A stretch of DNA of 64,000 nt from Callaeas wilsoni. Taxonomy: Eukaryota; Chordata; Aves; Passeriformes; Callaeidae. The notes below the pieces were generated by a model. The model saw only the letters and a program-made list of their open reading frames with translations, was not told where the DNA came from and did no database searches. The stretch spans positions 868,001 to 932,000 of the forward strand of contig VWPU01014059.1 of the NCBI GenBank assembly GCA_013398955.1, given 5' to 3'. Within the stretch, counting starts at the first letter, position 1, and the number at the start of each line of letters is the position of its first letter. The position numbers were made by a program, and so were the translations under genes. Positions 14,072-25,962 of this stretch are shown here, in pieces.

Positions 14072-15026
14072 TCCATTCAGGAAAAGGAATGAATTCTTGA
14101 AATCGGAGGACAAAGTGGAAAAAACATTCTGGAAAGCAGATATGGTCAAATACAAATGCAATTGCAAAAATAAAAATATTTGAAATGCAGTAACTACAAC
14201 CAAATGTGCTGAGATGAAAAGAGGGGCAGCGAAAAGGACTAAAACTTGGCGAAATGATTCCCACTGAAATCCCCAAATCAGGAAAGAAAGGTAAACAGGG
14301 AGACAGAGAAGTAACCAAAGAAATGAAATGTTTGGAATAAAAAAAAAAAAAAAAAAAATTCTGACTTGAAGCGAAAACCAGCAAAGGGAATGGGATGACA
14401 AGAAGTTCAGGGAAGTGCACAAAAGCTTGCCCAAATGATCCTCATTGAAATCTTGAAATTGAAGAACAAAATGGAACAAACACTCTGGAAAAGATATATG
14501 GTCAAATAGAAGTGCAATTCAAAAAAACCCAAAATATTTGAAATGCAGTAACTACATCCAAATGTACTGAGATGAAAAGAGGTGCAGCAAAAAGGACTAA
14601 ACCTGGCCCAAATGATTCCCACTTAAATCCTCAAATCATGGGCGAAAGGTAAATAAACACACTGAACACAACCAAAAGGAAAGAAAAGCTGAAATAAAAA
14701 AACTAGAAAGTCGTGCAAAGACATGAAATTTGAAATGCAGTAACTACAACCAAATGTGCTGAGATGAAAAGAGGTGCAGTGAAAACAATTAAAACTTGCC
14801 CAAATGATTCCCACTGAAATCCCCAAATCAGGAAAGAAAGGTAAACAAGGAGACAGGGAAGAAACTGAAGAAATTAAATGTTTGGAATAAAAAAAAAAAA
14901 AATCCTGACTCGAAGTGAAAGCCAGCAAAGTGAATGGGATGACAAGAAATGCAGGGAAATGCACCAAAGCTTGCCCAAATGATCCTCATTGAAATCGCAA
15001 GATTTCATTCCCTTTCCTGAAAGGAA
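14072..15026 (+). mobile_element. Array element, copy 1 (955 bp)
   Basis: The left arm is 14072-14100. It differs from the left arm of copy 2 at only three of 29 positions. The unit order is: left arm, core (14181), long spacer, core (14539), one 192-bp unit, core (14731), long-spacer start, right arm (14998-15025). From left arm to first core is 109 bp, and from last core to right arm 267 bp, nearly identical to copy 2 (111 and 266). This conserved layout shows that the arms and internal modules form one unit that was duplicated whole. No open frame suggests a transposase, so if it is a transposon it is non-autonomous. No target duplication could be assigned. Confidence 0.8.
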
Positions 15027-15056
15027 GCTCCTTTCAGGAAAGGGAATGAAATCTTG
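14998..15056. repeat. Perfect hairpin, 28-bp arms, 3-nt loop
   Basis: Bases 14998-15025 are the exact reverse complement of 15029-15056, leaving only AGC (15026-15028) as a loop. The left arm is the right end of copy 1 and the right arm is the left end of copy 2 of the array element. A perfect 28-bp match is far beyond chance and suggests either recent formation or correction between the arms. The outer bases (14997 and 15057) do not pair, so the limits are sharp. Confidence 0.97.
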
Positions 15057-16350
15057 AAATTGGAGGACAATATGGAAGAAACATTCTGGAAAAGAGATAT
15101 GGTCAAATAGATGTGCAATTCAAAAAAAAGCAAAATATTTGAAATGCAGTAACTATGTCCAAATGTACTGAGATGAAAAGAGGTGCAGGGAAAAGGACTA
15201 AAACTTGCCCAAATGATTCCCACTGAAATCCCCAAATCAGGGAAGAAAGGTAAACAAGGAGACAGAGAAGAAATTGAAGAAATGAAATGTTTAGAATAAG
15301 AAAAAAAAAAAATTCTGACTTGAAGCGAAAACCAGCAAAGTGAATGGGATGACAAGAAGTGCAGGAAGTGCACCAAAGCTTGCCCAAATGATCCTCATTG
15401 AAATCTTGAAATTCGAATACAAAATGGAAAAACTCTCTGGAAAAGATATCTGGTCAAATAGAAGTGCCATTCAAAAAAAGCAAAATATTTGAAATGCAGT
15501 AACTACGTCCAAATGTACTGAGATGAAAAGAGGTGCAGCGAAAAGGACTAAATCTTGCTGAAATGATTCCCACTCAAATCCTCAAATCAGGGAAGAAAGG
15601 TTAATAAACACACTGAACACAACCAAAAGGAAAGAAAAGCTGAAATAAAAATAATATAAAGTCGTGCAAAGAACTGAAATTTGAAATGCAGTAACTACAA
15701 CCAAATGTACTGAGATGAAAAGAGGTGCAGCGAAAAGGACTAAACCTTGCCCAAATGATTCCCACTTAAATCCTCAAATCATGGAAGAAAGGTAAATAAA
15801 AACACTGAACACAACCAAAAGGAAAGAAAAGCTGAAATAAAGAAACTAGAAAATCCTGCAACGACGTGAAATTTGAAATGAAGTAACTACGTCCACATGT
15901 ACTGAGATGAAAAGAGGTGCAGGGAAGAGGACTAAAACTTGCCCAAATGATTCCCACTGAAATCCTCAAATCAGGGAAGAAAGGTAAATAAAAACACTGA
16001 ACACAACCAAAAGGAAAGAAAAGCTGAAATATAAAAACTAGAAAGTCGTGCAAAGAAGTGAAATTTGAAATGTAGTAACTATAACCAAATGTACTGATAT
16101 GAAAAGAGGTGCAGTGAAAAGGACTAAAACTTGCCCAAATGATTCCCACTGAAATCCCCAAATCAGGAAAGAAAGGTAAACAAGGAGACAGGGAAGAAAC
16201 TGAAGAAATGAAATGTTTGGAATAAAAAAAAAAAAATCCTGACTCGAAGCGAAAACCAGCAAAGTGAATGGGATGACAAGAAATGCAGGGAAATGCACCA
16301 AAGCTTGCCCAAATGATCCTCATTGAAATCACAAGATTTCATTCCCTTTC
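15029..16350 (+). mobile_element. Array element, copy 2 (about 1.32 kb)
   Basis: Same layout as copy 1: left arm (15029-15056), core (15140), long spacer, core (15490), three 192-bp steps to cores at 15682, 15874 and 16066, long-spacer start, right arm (16332-16350). The extra length over copy 1 is explained by two additional 192-bp units. The right arm matches for only 19 bp ('caagatttcattccctttc') and then departs from the copy 1 arm, so the outer end is truncated or mutated. No target duplication is evident around the whole array. Confidence 0.8.
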
Positions 16351-18043
16351 TTCTCCCATGTAACAAGTGATAGGAGAAGAGAAAATGGCCTTAATTTATG
16401 ACGTGTATATGCATATGTGTACATGCAAAGATAATTCTGACTAAAGAATCACATATGGAAATTATCTTAACTTGACTTCTCCTGGTAATCTAGTGCACCA
16501 AGTAGAACTGACTATTTAGACTGAACTTAATCCTTTGGTGCAATCATTGTAGACACTGCCCAAGCTGATATAATGAGGTCAGCTGAAAGATTCTGCTGTC
16601 TCTAACAGAGCCAACTCTGTTCCTAAATAGGGCATTTTTACACATGTATAAATCTACAAGAAATATCTAAGTTTTAAAAATACAATATGAAATAAAGTCA
16701 AGAAAGATACAAGAATCACAAATAAATGTGCTTGTACTACAGAAGCAGAGGCAATGGGCTGCAGCAAATAACTCAGGTTTCTGCATTTACTGAGAAAATT
16801 ATGGGGAACTGAAAAATAAAAGGCATGCATAATCTAGGTACAGCTGACTTGGTCTGCAATGTCAATGATAAAAAGTGTGAAAACTGAGGCAGACTGGCAA
16901 GAAATTAGAAACATTCATGACTACTGATACACACTACTGTTTTTGAAAGAAATACTAATATTTTAGCTGTGGGAATGATATTTTTCAGTCATGCATAAAG
17001 AAGAGGTCGTTGGATCCAGGAAGAATGCAACAAGGGTCATGCTGAAAATGTGGAAACCAAATTAATTTGTTTCTCCTCAGGCAAATCGCAGTTCAGGCTG
17101 ACCAGCTAATTACCCTAACCTTGACCCAAGTGGCAGTCTGATTTCTCAATAACTTACAGGTGATTCACTCTTTTCTGTTACTTGAGCTGTTTCCCCTCCT
17201 GAAACCAAGGCAATCCATTTGGATCAAATTATGCATGACAATTTTGGGATGTAAGTTAAGAAATGAATAGAAGCCAAGCTAAACCTATTTCTTTCTACCA
17301 GCACAGACTGAGGTTTCACAGGTGAAAGGTTTTATTTCCCCTCTTTATTTTTTTTCTTCCTTTCAAGATAATCTTTTGCGTTTTTGTTTACACAGTTGCT
17401 AAGAATTGAGAGAAGCTGAGATCTCAGATGTTTATTAGAGTGAAGTGATGACATACAACATCCACACAAATGGTGAGATATGAGATGTGATTCTGGATGC
17501 CAAGCAGGTAGTAATTGGCAGCCTGGGTAAATCAGCAAGTATAAAAAAAACAGATCGGAGCATTCATCCAGAATGCAAACTGACCCTGAAATGGTGAATG
17601 TTCACTTAAGTATTTTTAAAATAGTTACAGGTGAGTAGCCTGCTTAGTTTCTGCCTACAGCATTAATAAGGTTTACAAAATGAGAGAACTTCACCTGAGG
17701 AAAGAATATTAGTGAGAAACCAAGTTGGTCTAGTTAGAACATGTAGAAAAGTTGGAAAACCTTCATCAAAACAAACTATAGACATATCAGTTTTCCAAAG
17801 GACTTAGTAATACTTTCAATTTAATTAATTTTATATCTATACATATATATATATATGGTGAATTTTGGCAAAAGCAATAACTTCAGCAGTACTTTGTCCA
17901 ATAAACATTTAGAAATAATTTATTTTCTTGAACTGCTGCTTAATCTGAAAAACTTTAATGAAATATACGTGAACAGGGAGATTCCAAAATCATTTTGCAG
18001 AAAATCAGAAAACATTTTGTCTGTATTTTTACAACAGAATATT
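16351..18043. other. AT-rich unique DNA, no gene seen
   Basis: No gene or known repeat is recognised. A short (AT)n run lies at about 17841-17856. Several short open frames occur without recognisable content. Confidence 0.55.
18039..18043. repeat. Candidate 5-bp target duplication, left
   Basis: ATATT directly precedes the TG start of the LTR-like block at 18044. The same five bases follow a CA at 18665-18669 and again at 18692-18696. The duplication is plausible but weak, because the motif is AT-only in an AT-rich region. Confidence 0.4.
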
Positions 18044-18691
18044 TGTGCCGGTTTGGACACAAATCCGGGAGGAAATAACCTGAGAGGGGCGTTTTTCTCT
18101 CTCTTTCCCGCCTGCTAGGCAAGCAGGCCTTGGCAGCACTTCTCTCACGGGTTCGGGAAAATAATTTCTTGAGTGAAAGTGAAAAAAACTATTTCTTTAA
18201 CAAAATAGAGTCTCCTGCTGTCACAGGAAAAAAGGAGATTGAAACACCCTCCCCTGTCCCCTAAAAGAGGACTATGGATTTTAGAGGTTATTTTGTAGGT
18301 AAAACTTGTAGTTTTGAGCTGGGCCGGGCCGGCCAGTCAGGGACTGACAATTTTTTTTGGAGGGTCCCGCCGAGCAGGTCCGGAGATGACGGCCGGTCTT
18401 AGATGAAAAGCAAGCTAAAAACAGTCTAAAAAGGAACAGACGCCGCTGAGGCAGATCACAGTCCCTTCTCCGCTGAAAGCTGAAGAGACTAGAGCGCATA
18501 AGGTTACTCACTAAATAGATGTTGTCAGAATCGGGAGAGAAAAGAATGCAAAACCTTCTAGTTGCAAGGTCAAGCTGGCCGCTTTGAAGAGTTCTCTCGG
18601 CTTCTCTCTCTCCCCTTTGCGATTTAAAGGTACACTAGAAATCAAGCAGGCGATAGAGAATACAATATTGTCATAAAATCACCCCAAGACA
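18044..18691. mobile_element. Probable solo LTR, passerine-type
   Basis: This GC- and CpG-richer block starts sharply with 'tgtgccggtttggacac' within AT-rich DNA. It contains 'ctgggccgggccggcc' near 18320 and a C/T-rich stretch near 18600. It resembles an LTR family I associate with songbird genomes. TG at 18044 is preceded by ATATT. CA followed by ATATT occurs at 18663-18669 and 18690-18696, giving an LTR of 621 or 648 bp. The family may instead run on to about 18780. The plus-strand start resembles the reverse complement of an LTR end, so it may be in minus orientation. This is not decided. A 76-codon minus-strand frame (18281-18511) lies inside and is not considered a gene. Confidence 0.6.
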
Positions 18692-18699
18692 ATATTTAA

Positions 18700-20078
18700 T
18701 CCTAACCTTAAAATCTATCACCTTATCGCTAGATGTTGGCTAACGCTGAACTAAATGCATAGTCAAAAAACCTTTTTAGACAAATTCTGGTTTCTTACTA
18801 TTTCTTGATAGATGATTTCTTCAACATCTAAGAAATTATTAAATTTATTTCACTTTTGTGGTACATAGATGATGGTCATTTTATAACCATACATTACATA
18901 AGTGAAAACATCATTTTAAAAAAAAAATACTGTGGTGTCCAGACATCTGTGTATGAATATTTTAGATTGCATATAAATATGATGACAGGACATTTTCAGC
19001 CTGGAGGCAAAAGATACCAAGAATGAGACTGTTTCTTAAAGGAGTAAAAACACCCTGCTAGTTAGCATTGTTTGGATCTGCCTGGTCTTTGCACTGGCTT
19101 ATAGCAAGAAGTTTGCAAGTAGGCTGTACCTAACCTCATATACACACATTTGCTGGTAGGCAAGGCAGCAACTCATATTTGGTTTCTATGAGAAAACATT
19201 GTAATTTTTTTATTCCTTCATTATGGTTTATGAATTTACACTTTCAGGTTTACTGAAGAACATGGAGATCATTTGAATAAATTTGCTGTAAAAGTGTGAT
19301 TAAGGCAGAGATTCACATTTTTCCAAGGGAAATTCAGAGTAGCAGTGCAGCTGGGATTACAGCAGAGAGGCTGACTCCAAGTCAGTGTCTCTCAAACTGA
19401 GCAGAAGTCAAGAAAAACCTCCTCAATTAGCTTTCTAAAGTAGGATGGTGGTCACATCATTCTTGGTTATGTACATACATAAGCAGGATGGGAATTTTTA
19501 TTTTAATAATATATCTCTGTGTGTTACATTTTATGCTGCATATATTATTTAATGTACTACTTAGAAAAAAAAAACCAAAAACTACCATTTGCTGAAATTT
19601 TTGGTAAATACAAATCAAAATTGCTAAAACAGGGTGATAATACTTATTTTCTTGTTTTATTGTGAAATAGGTTAGGTAAAGGATCTTTATACTGCCCTCT
19701 CAAAATGTCTAAGATCTTACAATTTTTAGCTTTTGAAAATCATCCTCCAGCTTCTATTTAGGAAGCTTGAGGCTCTTCTGTGTTTTCATTAACCTCCTCA
19801 AACCACTTAAATGATTTAACAGAGTAAATGGTCCTTGAATCTTAAGCTACTGTAGAGACTGCAACATTTAAGCATTTAATCTTGTAGATTTAAGATTCAG
19901 GGAGGCATGGGGATCAATTACAAATCTTTTGTTTTGCTGTCTGTAATATATAGTGATTAGATAGCAATGGCATCACTGGTTGTCAGCCGTTTTGCATAAT
20001 TAGAGATCTAGACAAAATATGAATAAATATTTTTGGATTAAAAATAAAAAGGTCCCAGGTAATAAAATGCTCAGCTTT
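18700..20078. other. AT-rich DNA, no gene seen
   Basis: The first ~80 bp may still belong to the LTR-like block on the left. The remainder shows no gene or recognised repeat. Short A runs occur at about 18919 and 19566. Confidence 0.5.
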
Positions 20079-20152
20079 GGGCCAGATTCTCAGTTTGTGC
20101 AGATCATCATAACACTAAAGTCAATTGAATTACATTGATTTACCTGATCTAA
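20079..20152. repeat. Relic of an ancient amniote palindromic repeat
   Basis: The sequence begins 'gggccagattctcag' and continues with 'ctaaagtcaattg' and 'tacattgatttac'. This order belongs to an old interspersed repeat of reptiles and birds whose two halves are mutually inverted. The copy is strongly diverged and incomplete on the right. Identification is from remembered family resemblance. Confidence 0.5.
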
Positions 20153-20618
20153 GAAGCTACCCTTTCATGGAAACTTTTATCTTACCATTAGAATAAGCAA
20201 ATCAATACAATCAAGCTAAAATCAGATCCACCTGGAAGTCAAGTGAAAAGCAAGTTTAAGCTATAGAGACTTTCAAAGCAAACAAACATTACCCTCTTTG
20301 AAAGAGCTTTTGGGTTTTTTTTAAATTCTAGATGGAAGAGTTCTTTTGCAAATTTGATATTGACTAAAAAGCAGAATTTATGGAAATATAACAAGACAGT
20401 CTCAGGTAATGTGTAAAATACAACTACTGGTTCTGTATCATTAAGGAAGTGAGTGATTTTTTGTAGAAAAAGACAAGATGTTTTCCCTTTAAAAAGTTTT
20501 GTTTTGGGTTATACCCCAAAATCAAGAACTTCCATTGCTCCTTTGTGGAAAAACAAATACAGAAGTTTTAAAAATATGTAAGAGTTACAGCCTCAGGTAG
20601 AAAACGGTCCTGAGGTCT

Positions 20619-20670
20619 CTGATCCTGCAAACAGAATCTACACTTGATAACCAAATAACTTTGGGCTTCT
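20619..20670. repeat. Possible relic of a second ancient amniote repeat
   Basis: The motif 'tgatcctgcaaacag' followed by a decayed 'ataactttg' resembles the start of another old palindromic repeat of amniotes. Only about 50 bp can be related, so this is tentative. Confidence 0.35.
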
Positions 20671-23600
20671 GCTCGGTCTAAAGAAAATTAGGCTGTTCAG
20701 AATAGGGCCCAAAATTATATAACAATTTATTCAGTGGGAGCAAAAGCAGCCTACAGAAAAACTCAGAAAAGCAGTAGTTGTGCTAATGATGAACTCTGTG
20801 CTACCGAGATGTACTTCTGTTCACCAGGCCGTCTTGGTCTATAACGTATCTTTCACCTCTCCTTCTAAATGGAACATGAGTCACTGCTTTTTATAAGAGA
20901 TAGCAGGAGGAGGATCTGTTACTGTGATCCTTTCATTTTGTACTGGAGCATCAGAGACCTCCTATAGGATGTGAAAGTCACAGGCACCAAACTCCACATC
21001 TCGCCCTCCCACGAGTGTCCTCTTCAGCAGGCTGAAGGCACTTGTTGGGGAGGAGCCCTCTCACTTCCAGCCACTCGTTATGAAGCTTTTCTGTTACCTG
21101 TCAAAGAGGCAGAAGATTTACCATGCCCATGAGAGCCTACTCCTCCATCTTGCCTCCCATACACACCTCATCTCCTCTGAGAGGGATGTGAATATATTTT
21201 ATGGTTTATTATTTCAAATCTACAACTACAATCAGTGCTCAAGCCAGTGAGTTTGACCCAATGGATTCAGAGCCCTTTAGAAGAATGGTGGATGACATTT
21301 CAAAACAGCTTAACCTCATGGTAATGATGATCAGAAGATCACAAATACAAAATTCATACTTAAACCCAGGTCTTTCAAACTGCCATATAACCTTTGAAAT
21401 GCCAGGTACATGGGGAGAAGAGAGAAATACGTTCTTTTCTATTCCTCTTTTATATAGTAAATTTGCATACAGAAACTTAGTATAAATAAGTGACACAATT
21501 TCTGTTTTATAAATCTCAATATGTTTTATGTACATTATTTAGTATGATCAATCTTTCCTAGTCAGATCTCAAAAAAAGGTTTAAACTTTCTCTGGTGTTA
21601 GAATAAAAGTTAACTCCTGTCACCCGAATCTGTGGACTTGAATGTGTGGAAGCTCGAAAGTAGTTTAGAGAATTAGAGTTTTTGGGGTCCAGCCTCTAAC
21701 TCTGCCAATGACTGTAAATGCCAACAGTCACTGTCCAAAGGACTTGTTCTTCTCATATTTCATGGGATGAAATGAGAAAGATATCTCAGACCCATGTGTA
21801 AATAAAAGTCAGTAGTTGTCTTTCTGGAGTTTCCAATTTTAACAGACTGAGAAAAATGAGATTGTCCCATTCAGTTGGTTGTCTTGTTGCTAAGCAATGC
21901 TGCAATGATTCTTGTCATTCCCTTAATTTATTCATTTTTATTCAAGTAATTGCTGATATCAACTCTGTCAAGTTAAAGCCAATTAAGAATCATTGCAAAA
22001 ATTTCCCCACCAGCATTTTTCTGATCAGAATACTGTAAAGAGCTTCTTCATGCATAAAAGAACAAACGCGTAAAAGAAAGCAATAGGCTATAGCTTTGTG
22101 CTTCTTGCACTCACCATTCTCATCAAAGAATTTCTCATGAAAATCAGTTTCTAAGAAATTGTCAAAACAGAGCTGGAACCGATCATTTCAAAGGAATACA
22201 CAGCTTGTTTACTGAAGAGTCTGTGACTGAGACCTGCTAACAGCAGTTTATGTAGACATGCAAACAGCCTTCACTTTAATTTCACTCTGGAGGCACAGGC
22301 AGTCTTAAAACCTCAGCAAACAACAAGCTGAGAAGTCAAATCAACAAGGTTCACATCAGATCAATACTGAAGATGTGATAGAAATCAGTGTGGGCTATAT
22401 CATTTTAGGAATGGATCCTGCCCTGATCTCAAGTGCATATTGATCTTTTATAATGGGATATTATATCCTTTAATTACTTTGCAGCATTCAAACCTATAAT
22501 GGTATCTATTTAAAACAGCAGTTGCTTATTTATTCAGCCTTAAAGTACATTTATCTCTGTGGATTAAAATCATGCATGGGAAAAACCAAATATTTTAATG
22601 CAAAGCTTACAGAGTCATCTTTTAATTTTTTAATTTCTTTTTTTTAAATAATAAACTAATCAGTTCATGCATTTGTGGTGAAAACACTAGAGATGAATTC
22701 AGGGATTTATTTTAGAGACTTGCCTTTTAAATTTTCTTCTGTGCACTGTATTTTCCATCAAGACATCTGGGACACCTTTGAGGCCTGGTAGGTAAAAGGT
22801 GTTCAAATTTACAAAGCTGAGAATGCCAGACAGCCATTTATCTATCTCTTGGTAATTTTTCAACCAACATTTTCAGACCATGTCCTTTGATGACTTGTAG
22901 AGGCAGATAAACATCATTTTATCATACTTCATCAAACTCAGAGCTTTACATTTTCTTTCTTTCTACTTCTTTAGGGTTTTTATTTATTTTTTGCTACCCA
23001 TCTGATACAAAGGTAAACAGGACCTCAAAATATATGTTTGTTGACTGGCTGCACCCTTCCAGACATTTGAGTACTCTTTTTTTTCTTCTCTTTTTTTTTA
23101 ATCATTCAGTGACTTACCAGGTACTCCTACTCCAAACAAGATTATAGAAACTGCACTTTGGACTCTGCAAAGACCAGGTGAAAGTTAAAGGCTGTAAAAA
23201 AAATAACAAGCAGACTAGAAAATCGGGATATAATAAGGTTCAAAAACTCTTCAGAATTACAAGAACAAAGCATGGTTACAAGAACAAAGCACTTATGCCT
23301 AAAAATATCTCAGTCGCTGCAATGAAATAATGGCCTTTGCTATAAAATGTGCATCTATGCAATGTATTGGGTGGTAGAAAATGAGCATCAGCCATTCATT
23401 GCATCTAAGAATTCAGATTATGATTTTGGGTGAAGCAGAAGGAGGAAAAATGTCAAATCTGCATTCTCAAAGAAAAAGCAAATCTGTCAATGTAATGTGT
23501 AATTAATACCAATTAACTGGGTGCAGAGATACATCTGTCTCCAAGGCAGAAGTTACGTCAATGCTATTTAATAGGAAAAAGCTAAAATGTCTTCTCAGCA

Positions 23601-25962
23601 GCTCCTGTGATATTGGCACATTTGCTTGAAAGAGATGTATTCAAACATATCAGCAGGAAATTCTGGTATTACATACATAGAAGCAATATTTTCATGATTA
23701 TATTTACACTTAACTATACTGACAAGCCAGATTGTGTTACTGCTGGATTCTTGTGGCAAGAACCAATGTAATGCCATTCATATTGCTGTCTAAAATTCAG
23801 TTATTTGCATGAAAAGAATGGGACAAAATCTGCTACTGGGACCTGGCGGTGAAGTTCTAGCCAACAGATTTGGATGAATGTATCTTTACAATTATATTAA
23901 ATATCTTCTGTAGTACAGCAATTCTGTACTATTTGATGTGAGAAAGATGTAGGAAGAAAATGAAATGATCAATCATATTTTTTAAAAAAAATAGCTGATC
24001 AAGACTTTTTTGTACCCTGTAAAGCACACATGATTCCACTAGTGCCTTCTTCTTTAAAAGTGGCACCCTAATTTTATGCCGCTAAAATTAGAGATACAAG
24101 AACATCAAAAACTAACATCATAGACTTTGGTGAAAGTCACTAGTCTAAGCACTCCTGTCCCAAAAAATGTATCCAGTCCAAAACTCTGATAGTACTTTTC
24201 TTAATATTAGACATTAGATATTAGACAATAGACTGGTATTAGACACAAGATATTAGACTGAAAGGAAGTCAGGTTTAGGGCATGACTTTTAGCATATCCA
24301 GGAAAGTGGGGATGAGCTAAATGCAGTGCTCATTTCTTTATTCTTTCTGGTAAACAAGATGTTAGCTAAAGAAAAGAATCAAGCATCTCAAGATATCTTA
24401 GTTGCAGTGTTAGTCTCTAGGTAAACCCAGACAAAACAATTTTGATAAGTTGATGCATAGATGAAGGGAAAGGTGAATCAAATGGAAGAAGCAATTTAAG
24501 TACCAAAGGTAAAGATACAGAAATGAACTCTCCCTTAATAAAATAAATTGTTCTAAAGGATTTTTTGGTCTTTTTAAAAAGTGAGAAAATTGTTGTCAGT
24601 GTTCTCACTGTACGTAAAAGAACAAACTTCAGTTTGTCTGGGGCCAGGTAATGGGGAATTGCCCACCAGATCTCCACCACTACCCTGGTTTCTGCCATTT
24701 TCTAGATATAGTGTCCCAAATGTTCCAGAGAGGTATCTCGGCATGACTTTGTCCAGGGAACTTTAATAAAGCCTGAGCTCCACAGGACTTAATGTAGTCA
24801 GGATTTTATAATCTCGTCTCCTATTTCAGCCATATCTCTAATGCTTTCTTTATTATCTTTTTTTTTTCAAAGTCCAATCTCCTACACAGCTAAAAAAACT
24901 AAACCTGCTTTTACAATAGTCTTTATTTCTTTGATCGTTGATTTCTCAGGAAAAGAGATTGGACTTTATCTTATATAACAGTGGAATAATTCTGCATTTA
25001 TTCTGGATTAATTTTTATCTGTGGAAGAATGGAAATGAATAAATAAATGGGGAGAAATGTGTGTAAGAAAAGTACCATGTATCTAATTAATCTTGAATTT
25101 CCACGTATTTTCTTGTCCTGTTGACTTTTTTTTATTTACAAGAAATCAAGGTAATATTTTTAAAGTGTGGATATATGTAAAGCCGCAGGTGGATTATGGA
25201 ACTAGAACTCCAAAAGGCTGTTAGAACTGCTGTCAGTAAAGACATAGGCACTTTGATCTGGAGTGGATTCATGCATTAAGTTTTCCTGGATAATTCTCTG
25301 AACTTGCTGAGTGGTACTTCAGCATCAACAAGACTGAGCTTGAATCTGCCCAGCTAAGGTGCTTCCAAGAATCTAACTCACTCCAAAACCCCATGAAGAT
25401 TCTCAAATGAATCTTTTTCCATCTTGCTTGACTTCCTTTAAGCCAATGTACTTATAAATATATCATGTGTTTTTCAAAAAATGATTCTGCTTTTAGGTAA
25501 AAGGGAGCGATTGTCATTAGATTACCTTTGTTTGGAGTCATGCGTTGAATTCCTGGTTGTCCTTCACTTTGCTTTCCCCACATTTTTCAGCATAACTGAG
25601 ACCATAAGCACAACATTCCTCCAATGAATCAAAATTATCTAGATAAAAAAACCAAAAAATTAAGAAATGTTTAGGAAATTATTCAAATTAACTGAAATTT
25701 TGTTGATTGAATATAGATGAGAAATGATTACAGGTTAGTTTTTAGTGCCAAGTCTGAGTGGGCAGCCGCACATTGGAATCAGCTGGAAAGAGCAGGCTCC
25801 TCACCTGGCATTAAGCAACATCCTGCTGAGTGTATCATCTACCATTACCCTTCTTCTGAGTCATGGAACATTCCTGTGAACTACCTGAGTTTTGGTGGCA
25901 CCAGACTCACCTGTGTACTCCATAGCAAAGGGGTCACACTTAAACAGTGTCTTTGTCCTTCT
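20671..25962. other. AT-rich unique DNA with minor local duplications
   Basis: No gene is supported. The open frames at 21201-21535 overlap on both strands and have no recognisable content. A 19-bp tandem duplication (unit starting 'ttacaagaacaaagca') lies at 23257-23291. An irregular cluster of ATTAGAC/ATTAGAT motifs lies at about 24206-24260. T-rich runs occur near 22620-22650 and 23079-23101. Confidence 0.55.

Larger units (their letters stand above)
14072..16350. repeat. Composite tandem array: two arm-bounded modular elements
   Basis: Eight copies of a ~80-bp core (starting 'tgaaatgcagtaactac', containing 'gagatgaaaagaggtgcag') begin at 14181, 14539, 14731, 15140, 15490, 15682, 15874 and 16066. 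Between cores lie two kinds of spacer. A long one gives ~350-358-bp spacing and contains a poly-A run plus a diverged second copy of the 'cttgcccaaatgat' motif. A short one gives spacing of exactly 192 bp. The array divides into two copies of one element, 14072-15026 and 15029-16350, each bounded by inverted arms. Minus-strand open frames up to 188 codons arise only because 192 is a multiple of three. They translate to a repeated Phe/Ser-rich peptide and are not genes. I do not recognise the family. Confidence 0.95.

Noticed and set aside
14072..16350. Array considered as a CRISPR locus
   Set aside because: Units are 175-358 bp and diverged, without short direct repeats separated by unique spacers, and the DNA is vertebrate.
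14037..16366. Series of minus-strand open frames of 67-188 codons with repeated Phe/Ser-rich peptides
   Set aside because: They lie wholly inside the tandem array. The longest stays open because the 192-bp unit is a multiple of three, and poly-A runs give the poly-Phe stretches. There is no independent sign of coding.
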